This document shows positions 30,873-38,566 of a stretch of 48,304 nucleotides of DNA, piece after piece. The notes under the pieces are model-generated. The model was not told the origin of the DNA, ran no database searches, and worked only from the letters and a program-made list of their open reading frames with translations. Made by a program: the position numbers and the translations under genes. The stretch comes from an uncultured Prevotellaceae bacterium (GTDB lineage: Bacteria > Bacteroidota > Bacteroidia > Bacteroidales > Bacteroidaceae), in NCBI GenBank assembly GCA_902788605.1, contig CADAKX010000046.1:1-48304 (forward strand), read 5' to 3'. Position 1 is the stretch's first letter, and every line of letters starts with the position of its first letter.

Positions 30873-30945
30873 TGATCCGCTTGGGGTTCGAACCCAAGAC
30901 CCCAACATTAAAAGTGTTGTGCTCTACCGACTGAGCTAGCGGATC
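30873..30945 (-). tRNA. tRNA-Lys (anticodon TTT)
   Basis: 73 nt with a 7-bp acceptor stem (GATCCGC/GCGGATC), D arm GCTCAGTCGGTAGAGC, anticodon stem-loop CAACA-CTTTTAA-TGTTG, T arm TTGGG-TTCGAAC-CCCAA and discriminator A. The CCA end is not encoded. Promoter at 30982-31013. Confidence 0.97.
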
Positions 30946-30981
30946 AACCTTGTTTTTTTGACTTCTTTGCGAAATCGGCTG

Positions 30982-31013
30982 CAAAGGTACTAACTTTTTT
31001 TGAATCAGCCAAA
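30982..31013 (-). promoter_or_regulatory. tRNA-Lys promoter
   Basis: Minus strand TTTG (31010-31013), 20-bp spacer, TACCTTTG (30982-30989). The -33 box almost touches the stop codon of the AI-2E permease gene. Confidence 0.75.
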
Positions 31014-31014
31014 T

Positions 31015-32148
31015 TTATTCGGATGATTTTTCTCTTTGGCCTGTTTTTTCCTCTGTTTCGGCCACCATTTCAACGGTTTCCTCGTTCTCGCGCGTGATAT
31101 ATCGCTGATAATAGGCTATCAGGAGTGTGGTGGCAGGCAAGGCGATGATGAGGCCGATGAAGCCCAGCAGGGCGCCCCATACGGATAGTGACAGCAGCAG
31201 GATGGCTGGGTTGAGGCGCATGGCCTTGCCCATGATATATGGCGTCACAATCAGGTCGATGATCACCTGGACAACGGCAAAGACGGCAACAGCCATGGCG
31301 AAGATAATCCAGAAGTTCTGGCCTGTGTCAGCTGCCTTGAGCAGGGCGAGCAGGGCTGTGGGAATCAGCGCAAAGGTGTGTAGATAGGGCACCAGGTCGA
31401 GGATGCCGATGAGTATGCCAAGGCCGATGGCCATGGGGAAGTCGATGATGGTGAAGCCAATGCAGAAGAGGACGCCCATGATAAAGGCCACCATGCCCTG
31501 GCCGCGGATGTAGTTGTTGAGTTCGCGCTCAGCATCCTTGGCCAACTCGCTCCAGAAGGGGCGGCTCTTCTTAGGGAAAATCTTGATCCAGTTTTCTGTC
31601 AGGTACTCATAGTCCATCAGGATGAAGAACATATAGAGTAGGGTGATGAGCGAGGCAATGACGCTGATGATGATGCTGGCCGTATGGCCCACCATGTCGA
31701 ACATCTGGGGCAGAGCCTTCTGCAGGCTGTCGCTGAAGTTCTCGCTCATCAGGTATTCCTCGAGTTCATGCTGATGGGTATTGGTCCATTGGCTGATGGC
31801 CTGAGGGATATTGCTGATGTGGGCCGCGTTGCTGATATAGGTGCTGGCCAGGTCGCCCAACTTCTGGAACTGCTCGAGCATGGGAGGGATGATGAGCCAT
31901 CCGATGCCAGTCATCACGCCAATGACGATGATGAGGGTCACGACGATGCTTAGCACCCTGCTGGGAACATGCAGCTTGTACTGCACGAACTTGACCACGG
32001 GGTAGAGCAGGTAGGCGATGAGCCATGCCACAGCAAAGGGCAGGAGAACACTACCCAGATAGTTGATGAGGAACATGATGCCGAGGACCAGGATGCCATA
32101 GCCCAGCCAGCGTACAAAGGTGTCGAATGTGATGGTTTTGTCGTACAT
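31015..32148 (-). CDS. AI-2E family transporter (PerM-like)
   Basis: 377 aa with about seven to eight membrane segments (GYGILVLGIMFLINYLGSVL, later IDFPMAIGLGILIGILDLVP and LLSLSVWGALLGFIGLIIAL). The family includes TqsA-type exporters and ion/H+ antiporters; actual substrate unknown. The C-terminus is a charged Glu/Lys tail. It lies 19 bp downstream of tdk, likely in one transcript. Confidence 0.85.
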   Translation of the reverse strand: MYDKTITFDTFVRWLGYGILVLGIMFLINYLGSVLLPFAVAWLIAYLLYPVVKFVQYKLHVPSRVLSIVVTLIIVIGVMTGIGWLIIPPMLEQFQKLGDLASTYISNAAHISNIPQAISQWTNTHQHELEEYLMSENFSDSLQKALPQMFDMVGHTASIIISVIASLITLLYMFFILMDYEYLTENWIKIFPKKSRPFWSELAKDAERELNNYIRGQGMVAFIMGVLFCIGFTIIDFPMAIGLGILIGILDLVPYLHTFALIPTALLALLKAADTGQNFWIIFAMAVAVFAVVQVIIDLIVTPYIMGKAMRLNPAILLLSLSVWGALLGFIGLIIALPATTLLIAYYQRYITRENEETVEMVAETEEKTGQREKSSE

Positions 32149-32167
32149 GGTTCAGTTGTATTGTTAC

Positions 32168-32749
32168 TCATTCTTCGTTTTTCAGCGCCTTCTGGTAGCA
32201 CTCGCGGCAAAGGGGCTCATACTCTTGCGTCTCGCCCAGGAGCACGCGTCTGTCGTTCTGCACCTTGCGATGGCTGACATAAGCCAGCGAACCGCATTTC
32301 ACGCAGATGGCATGCACCTTGGTCACATCGTCGGCAATGGCGCAAAGGGCTGGCATGGGGCCGAAGGGCACGCCCTGATAGTCCATGTCGAGACCTGCCA
32401 CGATGACGCGCACGCCACGATTGGCCAGTTGGTTGCACACGTCAACGATGCCGTCGTCAAAGAACTGGGCTTCGTCGATGCCCACTACCTCGATGTCCTC
32501 TGCCAGCAGAAGGATGCTGGCCGACGAGTCGATGGGGGTGGACTGGATATGTTTTTGGTCGTGGCTCACCACGTCTTCCTGAGAATAACGCACATCAATA
32601 GCAGGCTTGAAAATCTCAACCCGCTGCTTGGCAAACTGCGCGCGCCGCATTCGGCGAATCAGTTCTTCGGTCTTGCCAGAGAACATCGAACCGCACACTA
32701 CTTCGATTCTTCCTGGGCGGTGTGCTTCACCTGTTAGATTTGCTGTCAT
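32168..32749 (-). CDS. tdk: Thymidine kinase
   Basis: 193 aa. Walker [13 protein letters not shown], the DEAQFF segment and the zinc-binding pairs CVKC and CREC identify the type II (TK1-like) thymidine kinase, which phosphorylates thymidine to dTMP in salvage. Start ATG 32749 is preferred because the ATG at 32761 lies inside the promoter -7 box; the leader is then about 5 nt or less. Confidence 0.95.
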   Translation of the reverse strand: MTANLTGEAHRPGRIEVVCGSMFSGKTEELIRRMRRAQFAKQRVEIFKPAIDVRYSQEDVVSHDQKHIQSTPIDSSASILLLAEDIEVVGIDEAQFFDDGIVDVCNQLANRGVRVIVAGLDMDYQGVPFGPMPALCAIADDVTKVHAICVKCGSLAYVSHRKVQNDRRVLLGETQEYEPLCRECYQKALKNEE

Positions 32750-32758
32750 AGTTGGGTG

Positions 32759-32766
32759 CAAAGTTA
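32759..32766 (-). promoter_or_regulatory. -7 box of tdk
   Basis: TAACTTTG on the minus strand, nine bases before the chosen ATG, so the mRNA is nearly leaderless. Confidence 0.6.
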
Positions 32767-32821
32767 TGAAAAAAAGTGAAAAGTGAAGAGTGAAACGTGA
32801 AAAAATTGCTACTGCACTAAA

Positions 32822-32857
32822 AAATTCTCAATTCTCAATTCTCAATTCTCAATTTAA
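32822..32857. repeat. AATTCTC tandem repeat
   Basis: Four 8-bp AATTCTCA units upstream of rsmI. A related tract is translated inside ccsBA (around 2040-2075). Confidence 0.75.
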
Positions 32858-32861
32858 TTCT

Positions 32862-32869
32862 TACCTTTG
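32862..32869 (+). promoter_or_regulatory. -7 box of rsmI
   Basis: TACCTTTG, eight bases before the ATG; the -33 region is occupied by the AATTCTC repeat. Confidence 0.6.
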
Positions 32870-32877
32870 CAGCTGAA

Positions 32878-33564
32878 ATGGGAATATTATATATTGTACC
32901 CACGCCTGTGGGCAACATGGAGGATATGACGATGCGCGCCATCCGCATACTGAAAGAGGCGGACTTGGTGCTGGCTGAGGATACTCGTACATCGGGCATC
33001 CTGCTGAAGCATTTCGAAATCAAAAATCAGTTGATGTCGCACCATAAGTTCAACGAACACGGCACGAGTGCTGGCGTGGTGCAGCGTCTGCTGGCTGGCC
33101 AGAATGTGGCGCTGATAAGCGATGCTGGTACGCCTGGCATCAGCGACCCTGGTTTCTTCTTGGTGCGCGAGGCTGTGAGGGCTGGCGTCGAAGTGCAGAC
33201 CCTGCCTGGACCTACGGCGTTTGTGCCTGCTCTGGTGAGCAGCGGACTGCCCTGCGACCGTTTTGTGTTCGAGGGCTTCCTGCCTCAGAAGAAAGGCCGT
33301 AAGACGCGCCTGGAGTCGCTGGCCAACGAAGAGCGCACGATGATATTCTATGAGTCGCCCTATCGCGTGGTGAAGACCCTGGAGCAGTTTGCCGAGGTCT
33401 ATGGTGCCGACCGTCAGGTGAGTGTATGTCGCGAGATATCCAAGGTGCACGAGGAGAGTGTGCGTGGCACCCTGACAGAGGTTATCGCACATTTCAAGGA
33501 GACGGAGCCTCGTGGCGAGATTGTGATTGTGTTGGAAGGTAAAAAAGACAAAAAAGATAATTAA
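32878..33564 (+). CDS. rsmI: 16S rRNA (cytidine(1402)-2'-O)-methyltransferase
   Basis: 228 aa. Opening GILYIVPTPVGNMEDMTMRA, then LVLAEDTRTSG, ALISDAGTPGISDPG and LPGPTAFVPAL are hallmark RsmI/tetrapyrrole-methylase-like motifs. It 2'-O-methylates C1402 in the ribosomal P site using SAM. Probably co-transcribed with the lipoprotein gene 5 bp downstream. Confidence 0.95.
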   Translation: MGILYIVPTPVGNMEDMTMRAIRILKEADLVLAEDTRTSGILLKHFEIKNQLMSHHKFNEHGTSAGVVQRLLAGQNVALISDAGTPGISDPGFFLVREAVRAGVEVQTLPGPTAFVPALVSSGLPCDRFVFEGFLPQKKGRKTRLESLANEERTMIFYESPYRVVKTLEQFAEVYGADRQVSVCREISKVHEESVRGTLTEVIAHFKETEPRGEIVIVLEGKKDKKDN

Positions 33565-33569
33565 AGGAT

Positions 33570-34421
33570 ATGAAAAAGTATTTGTTATTTGCTATGTGCC
33601 TGTTGGCGCTGGTTTCGTGTAAGGACAATGGTAACACGCGTCAGACAGCCGATTTGAATCAGCGAATCGATTCTTTGAACCGTGTGAACGTGCAGAAAGA
33701 CAATGAGATCAATGATATGCTTGAGACACTCAATACCATTGAGGACGGTTTCCGTGCTATCAACGAGGCTCAGGGTCGCGTCACCATTGAGCGTCGTGGC
33801 GAGGGGGCTGATGCCACCCAGCGCATCCGCGAGAACATGCAGTTTATCAACGAGACGATGACGCAGAACAAGGAACTCATCAACAAGTTGCGCCTGCGTC
33901 TGCGCGACAGCAATACGGCCAGCGACCAGCTGCGCAAGACGCTCGAGAACCTGACGGCCCAGTTGGAGGCCAAGGAGAGCGAACTGGCTGTGCTGCGTCA
34001 GGAGTTGGAGGCCAAGGATATCCATATCGCTGAGCTCGACGAGCAGGTGAGTCAGTTGAACGAGGACGTGGTGATGCTCAAGGACGAGAACGCCCAGAAG
34101 ACAGAGACCATCGGCTCGCAGGACAAGGAGCTGAACACGGCCTGGTATGTCTTTGGTACCAAGCGCGAGCTGAAGGAGCAAAACATCCTGAAGAGCGGCG
34201 AGGTGCTGCAGGGCAACTTCAACAAGAACTACTTCACGAAGATTGATATCCGCGTGGACAAGGAGATCAAGCTGATGTCGCGCGACGCCCGTATCTTGAC
34301 CAACCATCCCGCTGGCACCTACACCCTGGAGCGTGATGCCAACAAGCAGTACGTGCTGCGCATCACCAATCCCCAGTCGTTCTGGAGCACCAGCAAGTAT
34401 CTGGTTGTACAGGTGAAGTAA
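33570..34421 (+). CDS. Coiled-coil lipoprotein, 283 aa
   Basis: Signal and lipobox MKKYLLFAMCLLALVSC (Cys 17). Residues about 25-185 form a long coiled coil (QLEAKESELAVLRQELEAKD and similar). The C-terminal 90 residues are a small beta-rich domain beginning near TAWYVFGTKRELKEQNI. Homologous architecture is common in Bacteroidetes, but no function is established. It likely spans part of the periplasm as a rod. Confidence 0.72.
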   Translation: MKKYLLFAMCLLALVSCKDNGNTRQTADLNQRIDSLNRVNVQKDNEINDMLETLNTIEDGFRAINEAQGRVTIERRGEGADATQRIRENMQFINETMTQNKELINKLRLRLRDSNTASDQLRKTLENLTAQLEAKESELAVLRQELEAKDIHIAELDEQVSQLNEDVVMLKDENAQKTETIGSQDKELNTAWYVFGTKRELKEQNILKSGEVLQGNFNKNYFTKIDIRVDKEIKLMSRDARILTNHPAGTYTLERDANKQYVLRITNPQSFWSTSKYLVVQVK

Positions 34422-34434
34422 AAAAGAAAAAGAA

Positions 34435-34458
34435 AAGCGATAAGAAACCTTATCGCTT
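34435..34458 (-). terminator. Terminator shared by the lipoprotein gene and tadA
   Basis: AAGCGATAAG / CTTATCGCTT with a 4-base loop; T-rich on the minus strand. The tadA stop codon lies within it. Confidence 0.8.
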
Positions 34459-34893
34459 ACTCTTAAAGAACTCTTGCATTAACTGGCGGCATTCTTCTTC
34501 AAGGATGCCGCCTTTGCATTCTGACTTGGGATGCATCACGCGAGGCGCATATTCGCGATAGCCACGCTTGGGGTCTGGCGCACCATAGACGATGCGAGGC
34601 ACCTGGGCCCAACCGATGGCGCCTGCACACATGGGACAGGGCTCAACGGTGACATAGAGCGTGCAGTCTGTGAGGTATTTGCCACCCAGCGCGTTGGCAG
34701 CCATCGTGATGGCTTGCATCTCGGCGTGGGCCGTTGGGTCTACGAGTGTCTCTGTCAGGTTGTGGGCACGCGCAATCACCTGGTCTTTACACACCACCAC
34801 GGCCCCAATGGGTATCTCGCCCTCATCGAAAGCCTGCTGCGCCTCGGCCAGCGCCTTGCGCATATACATTTCATCCTTATTTTTCTCTTCCAT
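34450..34893 (-). CDS. tadA: tRNA-specific adenosine deaminase (nucleoside deaminase family)
   Basis: 147 aa from the ATG at 34893. The zinc motif HAE (PTAHAEMQAI) and PCPMCAGAI match TadA-type deaminases, which convert A34 to inosine in tRNA-Arg. The C-terminus (GGILEEECRQLMQEFF) fits this group. The promoter -7 box TACTTTTG ends four bases before the ATG, giving a leaderless message; longer in-frame starts overlap the promoter. Confidence 0.9.
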   Translation of the reverse strand: MEEKNKDEMYMRKALAEAQQAFDEGEIPIGAVVVCKDQVIARAHNLTETLVDPTAHAEMQAITMAANALGGKYLTDCTLYVTVEPCPMCAGAIGWAQVPRIVYGAPDPKRGYREYAPRVMHPKSECKGGILEEECRQLMQEFFKSKR

Positions 34894-34897
34894 AATG

Positions 34898-34926
34898 CAA
34901 AAGTACGAATTTTTTTTGTACTTTTG
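34898..34926. promoter_or_regulatory. Symmetric overlapping tadA/birA promoters
   Basis: Two identical -7 boxes TACTTTTG face away from each other (minus 34898-34905, plus 34919-34926) with 13 bp between. Together they form a perfect 10-bp inverted repeat (GCAAAAGTAC and GTACTTTTGC). Each -33 region falls on the other promoter's -7 box, so both cannot be occupied at once. Confidence 0.7.
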
Positions 34927-34930
34927 CATC

Positions 34931-35623
34931 GTGGAATGGAAAATTGTGCATATTGACGAGACTGACTCTACCAATCGGTGGATTATGAACCATGATTCGG
35001 ATGTCGTTTGGGCAGACTTTCAGACGGCAGGACGTGGTTGTGGAACGAATAAATGGGAGTCGGAGCGAGGCAAGAACCTGCTGTTCTCAGTCAAGATCCA
35101 TCCTGTTGATGTGCCTGTGCAGAAGCAGTTTCACATCTCGATGGCCATCTCGCTGGCCATCTGCGAGGCTCTGGGGCAACAGATAGGCGATCTGAGTATC
35201 AAGTGGCCCAATGATATCTATTGGCGTAATGCCAAGATCTGTGGCATACTGATAGAAAACACCCTGCAGGGCAGTAGGATTAAGGATAGCGTCATTGGCG
35301 TGGGAATCAATGTCAACCAGCAGCAGTTCCTCAGCGATGCGCCCAATCCTGTGTCGCTATGGCAGATTCATGGCCAGGAGACCAGTCGCGAGCAGTTGTT
35401 GCACGACATACTGAACCGCTTCGAGACGTTGCTGGGCCAGGATCTCCGTCAGCAGTATCTCTCGATGCTCTATCGTCGCAAAGGCTATCATCCCTATACC
35501 GATAAGGATGGCGCTTTTATGGCCGAGATCGTCGATGTGGAGGACGATGGTCATCTGCTGTTGTGCGACGAGGGGGGACGCCAGCGCCGCTATGCGTTTA
35601 AGGAAGTTCAATTTATAATATAA
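34931..35623 (+). CDS. birA: Biotin-[acetyl-CoA-carboxylase] ligase
   Basis: 230 aa from GTG 34931. Motifs DSTNRW, QTAGRGCGTNKWESE, KWPNDIYW and KICGILIE are those of biotin protein ligase; there is no N-terminal DNA-binding domain, so it acts only as ligase. The GTG starts four bases after the -7 box, so the mRNA is leaderless. The ATG at 34936 is out of frame. Confidence 0.92.
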   Translation: MEWKIVHIDETDSTNRWIMNHDSDVVWADFQTAGRGCGTNKWESERGKNLLFSVKIHPVDVPVQKQFHISMAISLAICEALGQQIGDLSIKWPNDIYWRNAKICGILIENTLQGSRIKDSVIGVGINVNQQQFLSDAPNPVSLWQIHGQETSREQLLHDILNRFETLLGQDLRQQYLSMLYRRKGYHPYTDKDGAFMAEIVDVEDDGHLLLCDEGGRQRRYAFKEVQFII

Positions 35624-35695
35624 AGGCAGTGGACGACAGCGGACTTTTTCGGATGTATTGGTCCGTGTGAGTCTGCTGCTAAAAAGAAAAAGATT
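35624..35695 (+). repeat. Spacer with a GTCCGTGTGAGTCTGCTGC repeat
   Basis: The unit at 35661-35680 matches the two copies inside the VirE/DUF3987 gene with one base change. No clear promoter for pyrH is seen in this spacer. Confidence 0.65.
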
Positions 35696-36406
35696 ATGGC
35701 AAGATTTAAAAGAATTCTCCTGAAGCTCTCTGGTGAGAGTCTGATGGGCAATCAGGGTTACGGCATCGACCCTGAGCGTTTGAGCGACTATGCTAAGCAG
35801 ATTAAGGAAGTGGCCGAGATGGGCGTGCAGATTGGTATCGTCATCGGTGGCGGCAATATCTTCCGCGGACTGAGTGGCAGTCAGAAGGGCTTCGATCGCG
35901 TGAAGGGCGACCAGATGGGTATGTGTGCCACCGTTATCAACTCGCTGGCTCTCTCATCGGCATTGGGTGCTATCGGCGTGAAGAACAAGGTGCTGACGGC
36001 TATCCGCATGGAGCCTATTGGCGAGTTCTATACCAAGTGGAAGGCCATCGAGGCTATGGAGGCTGGCTATGTGTGCATCTTCTCGGCTGGCACAGGCTCT
36101 CCTTACTTCACCACCGACACGGGTTCATCGCTGCGTGGCATCGAGATCGAGGCCGACGTGATGCTGAAGGGCACACGTGTGGACGGTATCTATACGGCTG
36201 ACCCTGAGAAGGATCCCACAGCTACGAAGTTCAATGAGATTACTTATAAGGAGGTATTGGCTCGCGGCCTGAAGGTGATGGACCTCACAGCTATCTGCAT
36301 GTGTCAGGACAACAACCTGCCCATCTATGTGTTTAACATGGATATCGTGGGCAACCTGAAGAAGGTGATGGCTGGCGAAGAGATTGGCACACTCGTGCAC
36401 AACTAA
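35696..36406 (+). CDS. pyrH: UMP kinase
   Basis: 236 aa. KRILLKLSGESLMG, GGGNIFRG, and FTTDTGSSLRGIEIEADV followed by KGTRVDGIYTADP are the bacterial UMP kinase signature (amino-acid kinase fold). It phosphorylates UMP to UDP and is essential for pyrimidine nucleotides. Confidence 0.97.
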   Translation: MARFKRILLKLSGESLMGNQGYGIDPERLSDYAKQIKEVAEMGVQIGIVIGGGNIFRGLSGSQKGFDRVKGDQMGMCATVINSLALSSALGAIGVKNKVLTAIRMEPIGEFYTKWKAIEAMEAGYVCIFSAGTGSPYFTTDTGSSLRGIEIEADVMLKGTRVDGIYTADPEKDPTATKFNEITYKEVLARGLKVMDLTAICMCQDNNLPIYVFNMDIVGNLKKVMAGEEIGTLVHN

Positions 36407-36427
36407 GGCTCTCTCAGACAAGCACGA

Positions 36428-36484
36428 AGGCCTTAAGGCTCTGCAGTATGCAGTAAACTACAAAGGCTTTAAGGCTCTTCAGTA
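36428..36484. repeat. AAGGCTTTAAGGCTCT direct repeat
   Basis: Two imperfect copies (AAGGCCTTAAGGCTCTGCAG at 36428-36447 and the similar 36463-36482) separate pyrH from the convergent DUF4834 gene; the second covers its stop codon. Confidence 0.5.
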
Positions 36485-36891
36485 AACTCTACATATTCGC
36501 CCTCGTCCTGGGCGAATATTTTTTTGCTGTTTTGTGAAGAACGCTCGTCAACGATGGTCACGCCCTCCTTGGTCTTGAACGATGAGCGCTCTTGCTTCAG
36601 GCTCTGATCGCCCTGACTGCCCTGGCCGTTTCTGGCGTTCTGTCTGGCCTGCTTCTGGTATTGCTGCTGGGTGGTGCTTGCTCCTTTGAAGTAGTCGTTA
36701 TCAAACTTAAAGGTAGTACCGCCAGCCTTATGGAATTTCTTGGAAAGACGCTCAAATTCCTCGTCAGTCATCTCGCCACTCGCCATCTTCTTCACAATCT
36801 TAAATCCCTTGCGAAGGTAGTAGAACACAACGAGTAGGCCTGCGGCAATGGCCACGACAATAAGAATAGCAATAATGATGAGTGTTTCCAT
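36469..36891 (-). CDS. DUF4834 family protein
   Basis: 140 aa. One N-terminal membrane helix (METLIIIAILIVVAIAAGLL) is followed by a basic, Gln-rich cytoplasmic tail containing FKIVKKMASGEMTDEEFERL. This is the Bacteroidetes-specific DUF4834. It ends a psd-pssA-DUF4834 minus-strand cluster, suggesting a membrane-biogenesis role, but function is unknown. Confidence 0.85.
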   Translation of the reverse strand: METLIIIAILIVVAIAAGLLVVFYYLRKGFKIVKKMASGEMTDEEFERLSKKFHKAGGTTFKFDNDYFKGASTTQQQYQKQARQNARNGQGSQGDQSLKQERSSFKTKEGVTIVDERSSQNSKKIFAQDEGEYVEFTEEP

Positions 36892-36912
36892 AGGCTTTTC
36901 AATGATATTAAA

Positions 36913-37605
36913 TTAATGGCGCTGTGTGCAGGCAGACAGCAGGACATACCACGCGATGATGGCTGCCAGTCCGCTAACACCCAGGATCATCAGCAGGGGT
37001 ATGCATGTCAGCAGGAAGATATACTTCACTTCGTTGCCCTTCCATCCCCAGGTCTTGAACTTCAAGGCAAACATGGGAATCTCTGAGATGAGCAGGTAGC
37101 TGAACACCAATACCATGATGATGACACCATATATATATAAGGGTGATGATGCTAAGAATTCGCCTCCACCAACGATGAGGGAACCCCAGAACAGGGCGTT
37201 GGCAGGCGTGGGCAGTCCAATAAAGCCCATGGCCTGGCGCTCGTCGAGGTTGAACTTGGCCAGACGGAGGGCCGAGAAGGCTGCCATGATGAAGGCCAGG
37301 AAAGGCATGATAAAGGCGATGGGGGAGGGCAGCTCGTGGAAGTCGTAGCCGCAAAGCCAGCTGAAGATAATCGCTGAGGGCGCAAAGCCGAAGGTGATAT
37401 CGTCGGCCAGCGAGTCGAGTTCCTTGCCAATGGGCGAACTGACGTGCAGCAGACGGGCACTCATGCCATCAAAGAAATCAAATACAGCACCAATGACGAT
37501 GAACAGCAACGCCAACTCGTAGTTGCTTTGGAAGGCCCAATATGTGGCAATACAGCCAGAAATCAGGTTCAGGCTCGTGATGGTATTAGGTATGTGTTTC
37601 TTCAT
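36913..37605 (-). CDS. pssA: CDP-diacylglycerol-serine O-phosphatidyltransferase
   Basis: 230 aa from the ATG at 37605. The CDP-alcohol phosphotransferase motif is visible in GAVFDFFDGMSARLLHVSSP, continuing to GKELDSLADDITFG. It makes phosphatidylserine from CDP-DAG and serine at the inner membrane. It starts 4 bp after the psd stop, so the two sequential enzymes of PE synthesis are coupled. Confidence 0.95.
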   Translation of the reverse strand: MKKHIPNTITSLNLISGCIATYWAFQSNYELALLFIVIGAVFDFFDGMSARLLHVSSPIGKELDSLADDITFGFAPSAIIFSWLCGYDFHELPSPIAFIMPFLAFIMAAFSALRLAKFNLDERQAMGFIGLPTPANALFWGSLIVGGGEFLASSPLYIYGVIIMVLVFSYLLISEIPMFALKFKTWGWKGNEVKYIFLLTCIPLLMILGVSGLAAIIAWYVLLSACTQRH

Positions 37606-37609
37606 CTTT

Positions 37610-38299
37610 TTAAGGTAGCTTTGCAATTACCGTTTGGTCGCCAGTGGTTGGCTGCTTCATCTTGACGCATGGCGTACTGCCCAGGGGCAGATAGACATCT
37701 ACGCGCGAACCCAGTTTGATGAATCCCAGGTGCTCGTCGATAAAGCATTCTTCGTCGGGTTTGGCATAGGTCACGATACGGCGAGCCATAGCGCCAGCAA
37801 TCTGTCTCACCAGCACTTCCTCGCCCTGAGGTGTCTCGATCATGATGTCGGCATGCTCGTTCTCCTCGCTGGCCTTGGGCAACCATGCCTTGTGGTAGTT
37901 GCCGTCGAAGTGCTTCACAAACTTCACCTTGCCGTCAACAGGGAACCAGTTGGCGTGAACATTCAGCGGACTCATGAAAATACTAATCATCAGTCGCTTA
38001 TCGTGGAAATAATCGTTCTCTTCTGTCTCTTCAATCACCACAATCTTACCATCGGCAGGAGCCACAACGGCTTTTTCTGTTTCACCGTTGAAATAGCGGA
38101 TGGGGCAGCGATAGAAGTTCAGCATCAGCAGCCATGCTGTGCCGAAGATAGCTATAAAAATAATAAAAGGTATTGTTGTATCGAAGGATCTCCAGAGTAC
38201 CACGGCGATAGCGATGACTGCAAACATGCTGTAAAGCAGTTCTTCAGTACCTTCGCGATGGATTCTGATTTTCTTCAGTTTCTTGATTCTTTCTCCCAT
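37610..38299 (-). CDS. psd: Phosphatidylserine decarboxylase proenzyme
   Basis: 229 aa from the ATG at 38299, downstream of the -7 box at 38330-38337. Two N-terminal membrane segments and the motifs VAPADGKIV and [11 protein letters not shown] precede the autocleavage site LGST near the C-terminus, whose Ser becomes the pyruvoyl group. Size fits the short psd class. It converts PS to phosphatidylethanolamine. Confidence 0.95.
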   Translation of the reverse strand: MGERIKKLKKIRIHREGTEELLYSMFAVIAIAVVLWRSFDTTIPFIIFIAIFGTAWLLMLNFYRCPIRYFNGETEKAVVAPADGKIVVIEETEENDYFHDKRLMISIFMSPLNVHANWFPVDGKVKFVKHFDGNYHKAWLPKASEENEHADIMIETPQGEEVLVRQIAGAMARRIVTYAKPDEECFIDEHLGFIKLGSRVDVYLPLGSTPCVKMKQPTTGDQTVIAKLP

Positions 38300-38329
38300 T
38301 GTTTGTTTTAAGTAATCGATAATTTGTTG

Positions 38330-38337
38330 CAAAGGTA
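38330..38337 (-). promoter_or_regulatory. -7 box of the psd-pssA cluster
   Basis: TACCTTTG on the minus strand; leader of about 25-30 nt to the ATG. Confidence 0.6.
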
Positions 38338-38437
38338 ATGCTTTTTTGTCAATTAACAAAGTTTTTGTTCAATAATGATGCATTTTTATCGATATTTCGG
38401 GAAAACCAACCACAATAACTTTTATTTTTACTTCATC

Positions 38438-38468
38438 TTGCATAATTGGAGAAAAATGACTATCTTTG
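38438..38468 (+). promoter_or_regulatory. dnaE promoter
   Basis: TTG (38438-38440), 20-bp spacer, TATCTTTG (38461-38468). The predicted start of transcription is a few bases before an out-of-frame ATG. Confidence 0.65.
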
Positions 38469-38476
38469 CCAAAAAA

Positions 38477-38566
38477 ATGAGAGAGACGATGCAAAAGTCG
38501 TCGTTTTGTGACGAAAATGGAAGATTTCATACACTTACACGTTCATACATACTATTCTATTCTTGA
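38477..38566 (+). CDS. Putative overlapping leader ORF of dnaE (29 aa)
   Basis: ATG 38477 lies about 9 nt after the -7 box and opens a 29-codon frame (MRETMQKSSFCDENGR...) that overlaps the dnaE start in another frame. Ribosomes initiating here would miss dnaE. Whether it is translated is unknown. Confidence 0.3.
   Translation: MRETMQKSSFCDENGRFHTLTRSYILFYS

Noticed and set aside
30873-30945. tRNA-Lys as an integration site
   Set aside because: No integrase gene and no duplicated tRNA 3' end was found in the window, and both flanks are core genes.
29815-30984. 389-codon minus-strand frame
   Set aside because: Runs through the tRNA-Lys and terminators and opposes the iminopeptidase gene with its complete catalytic motifs.
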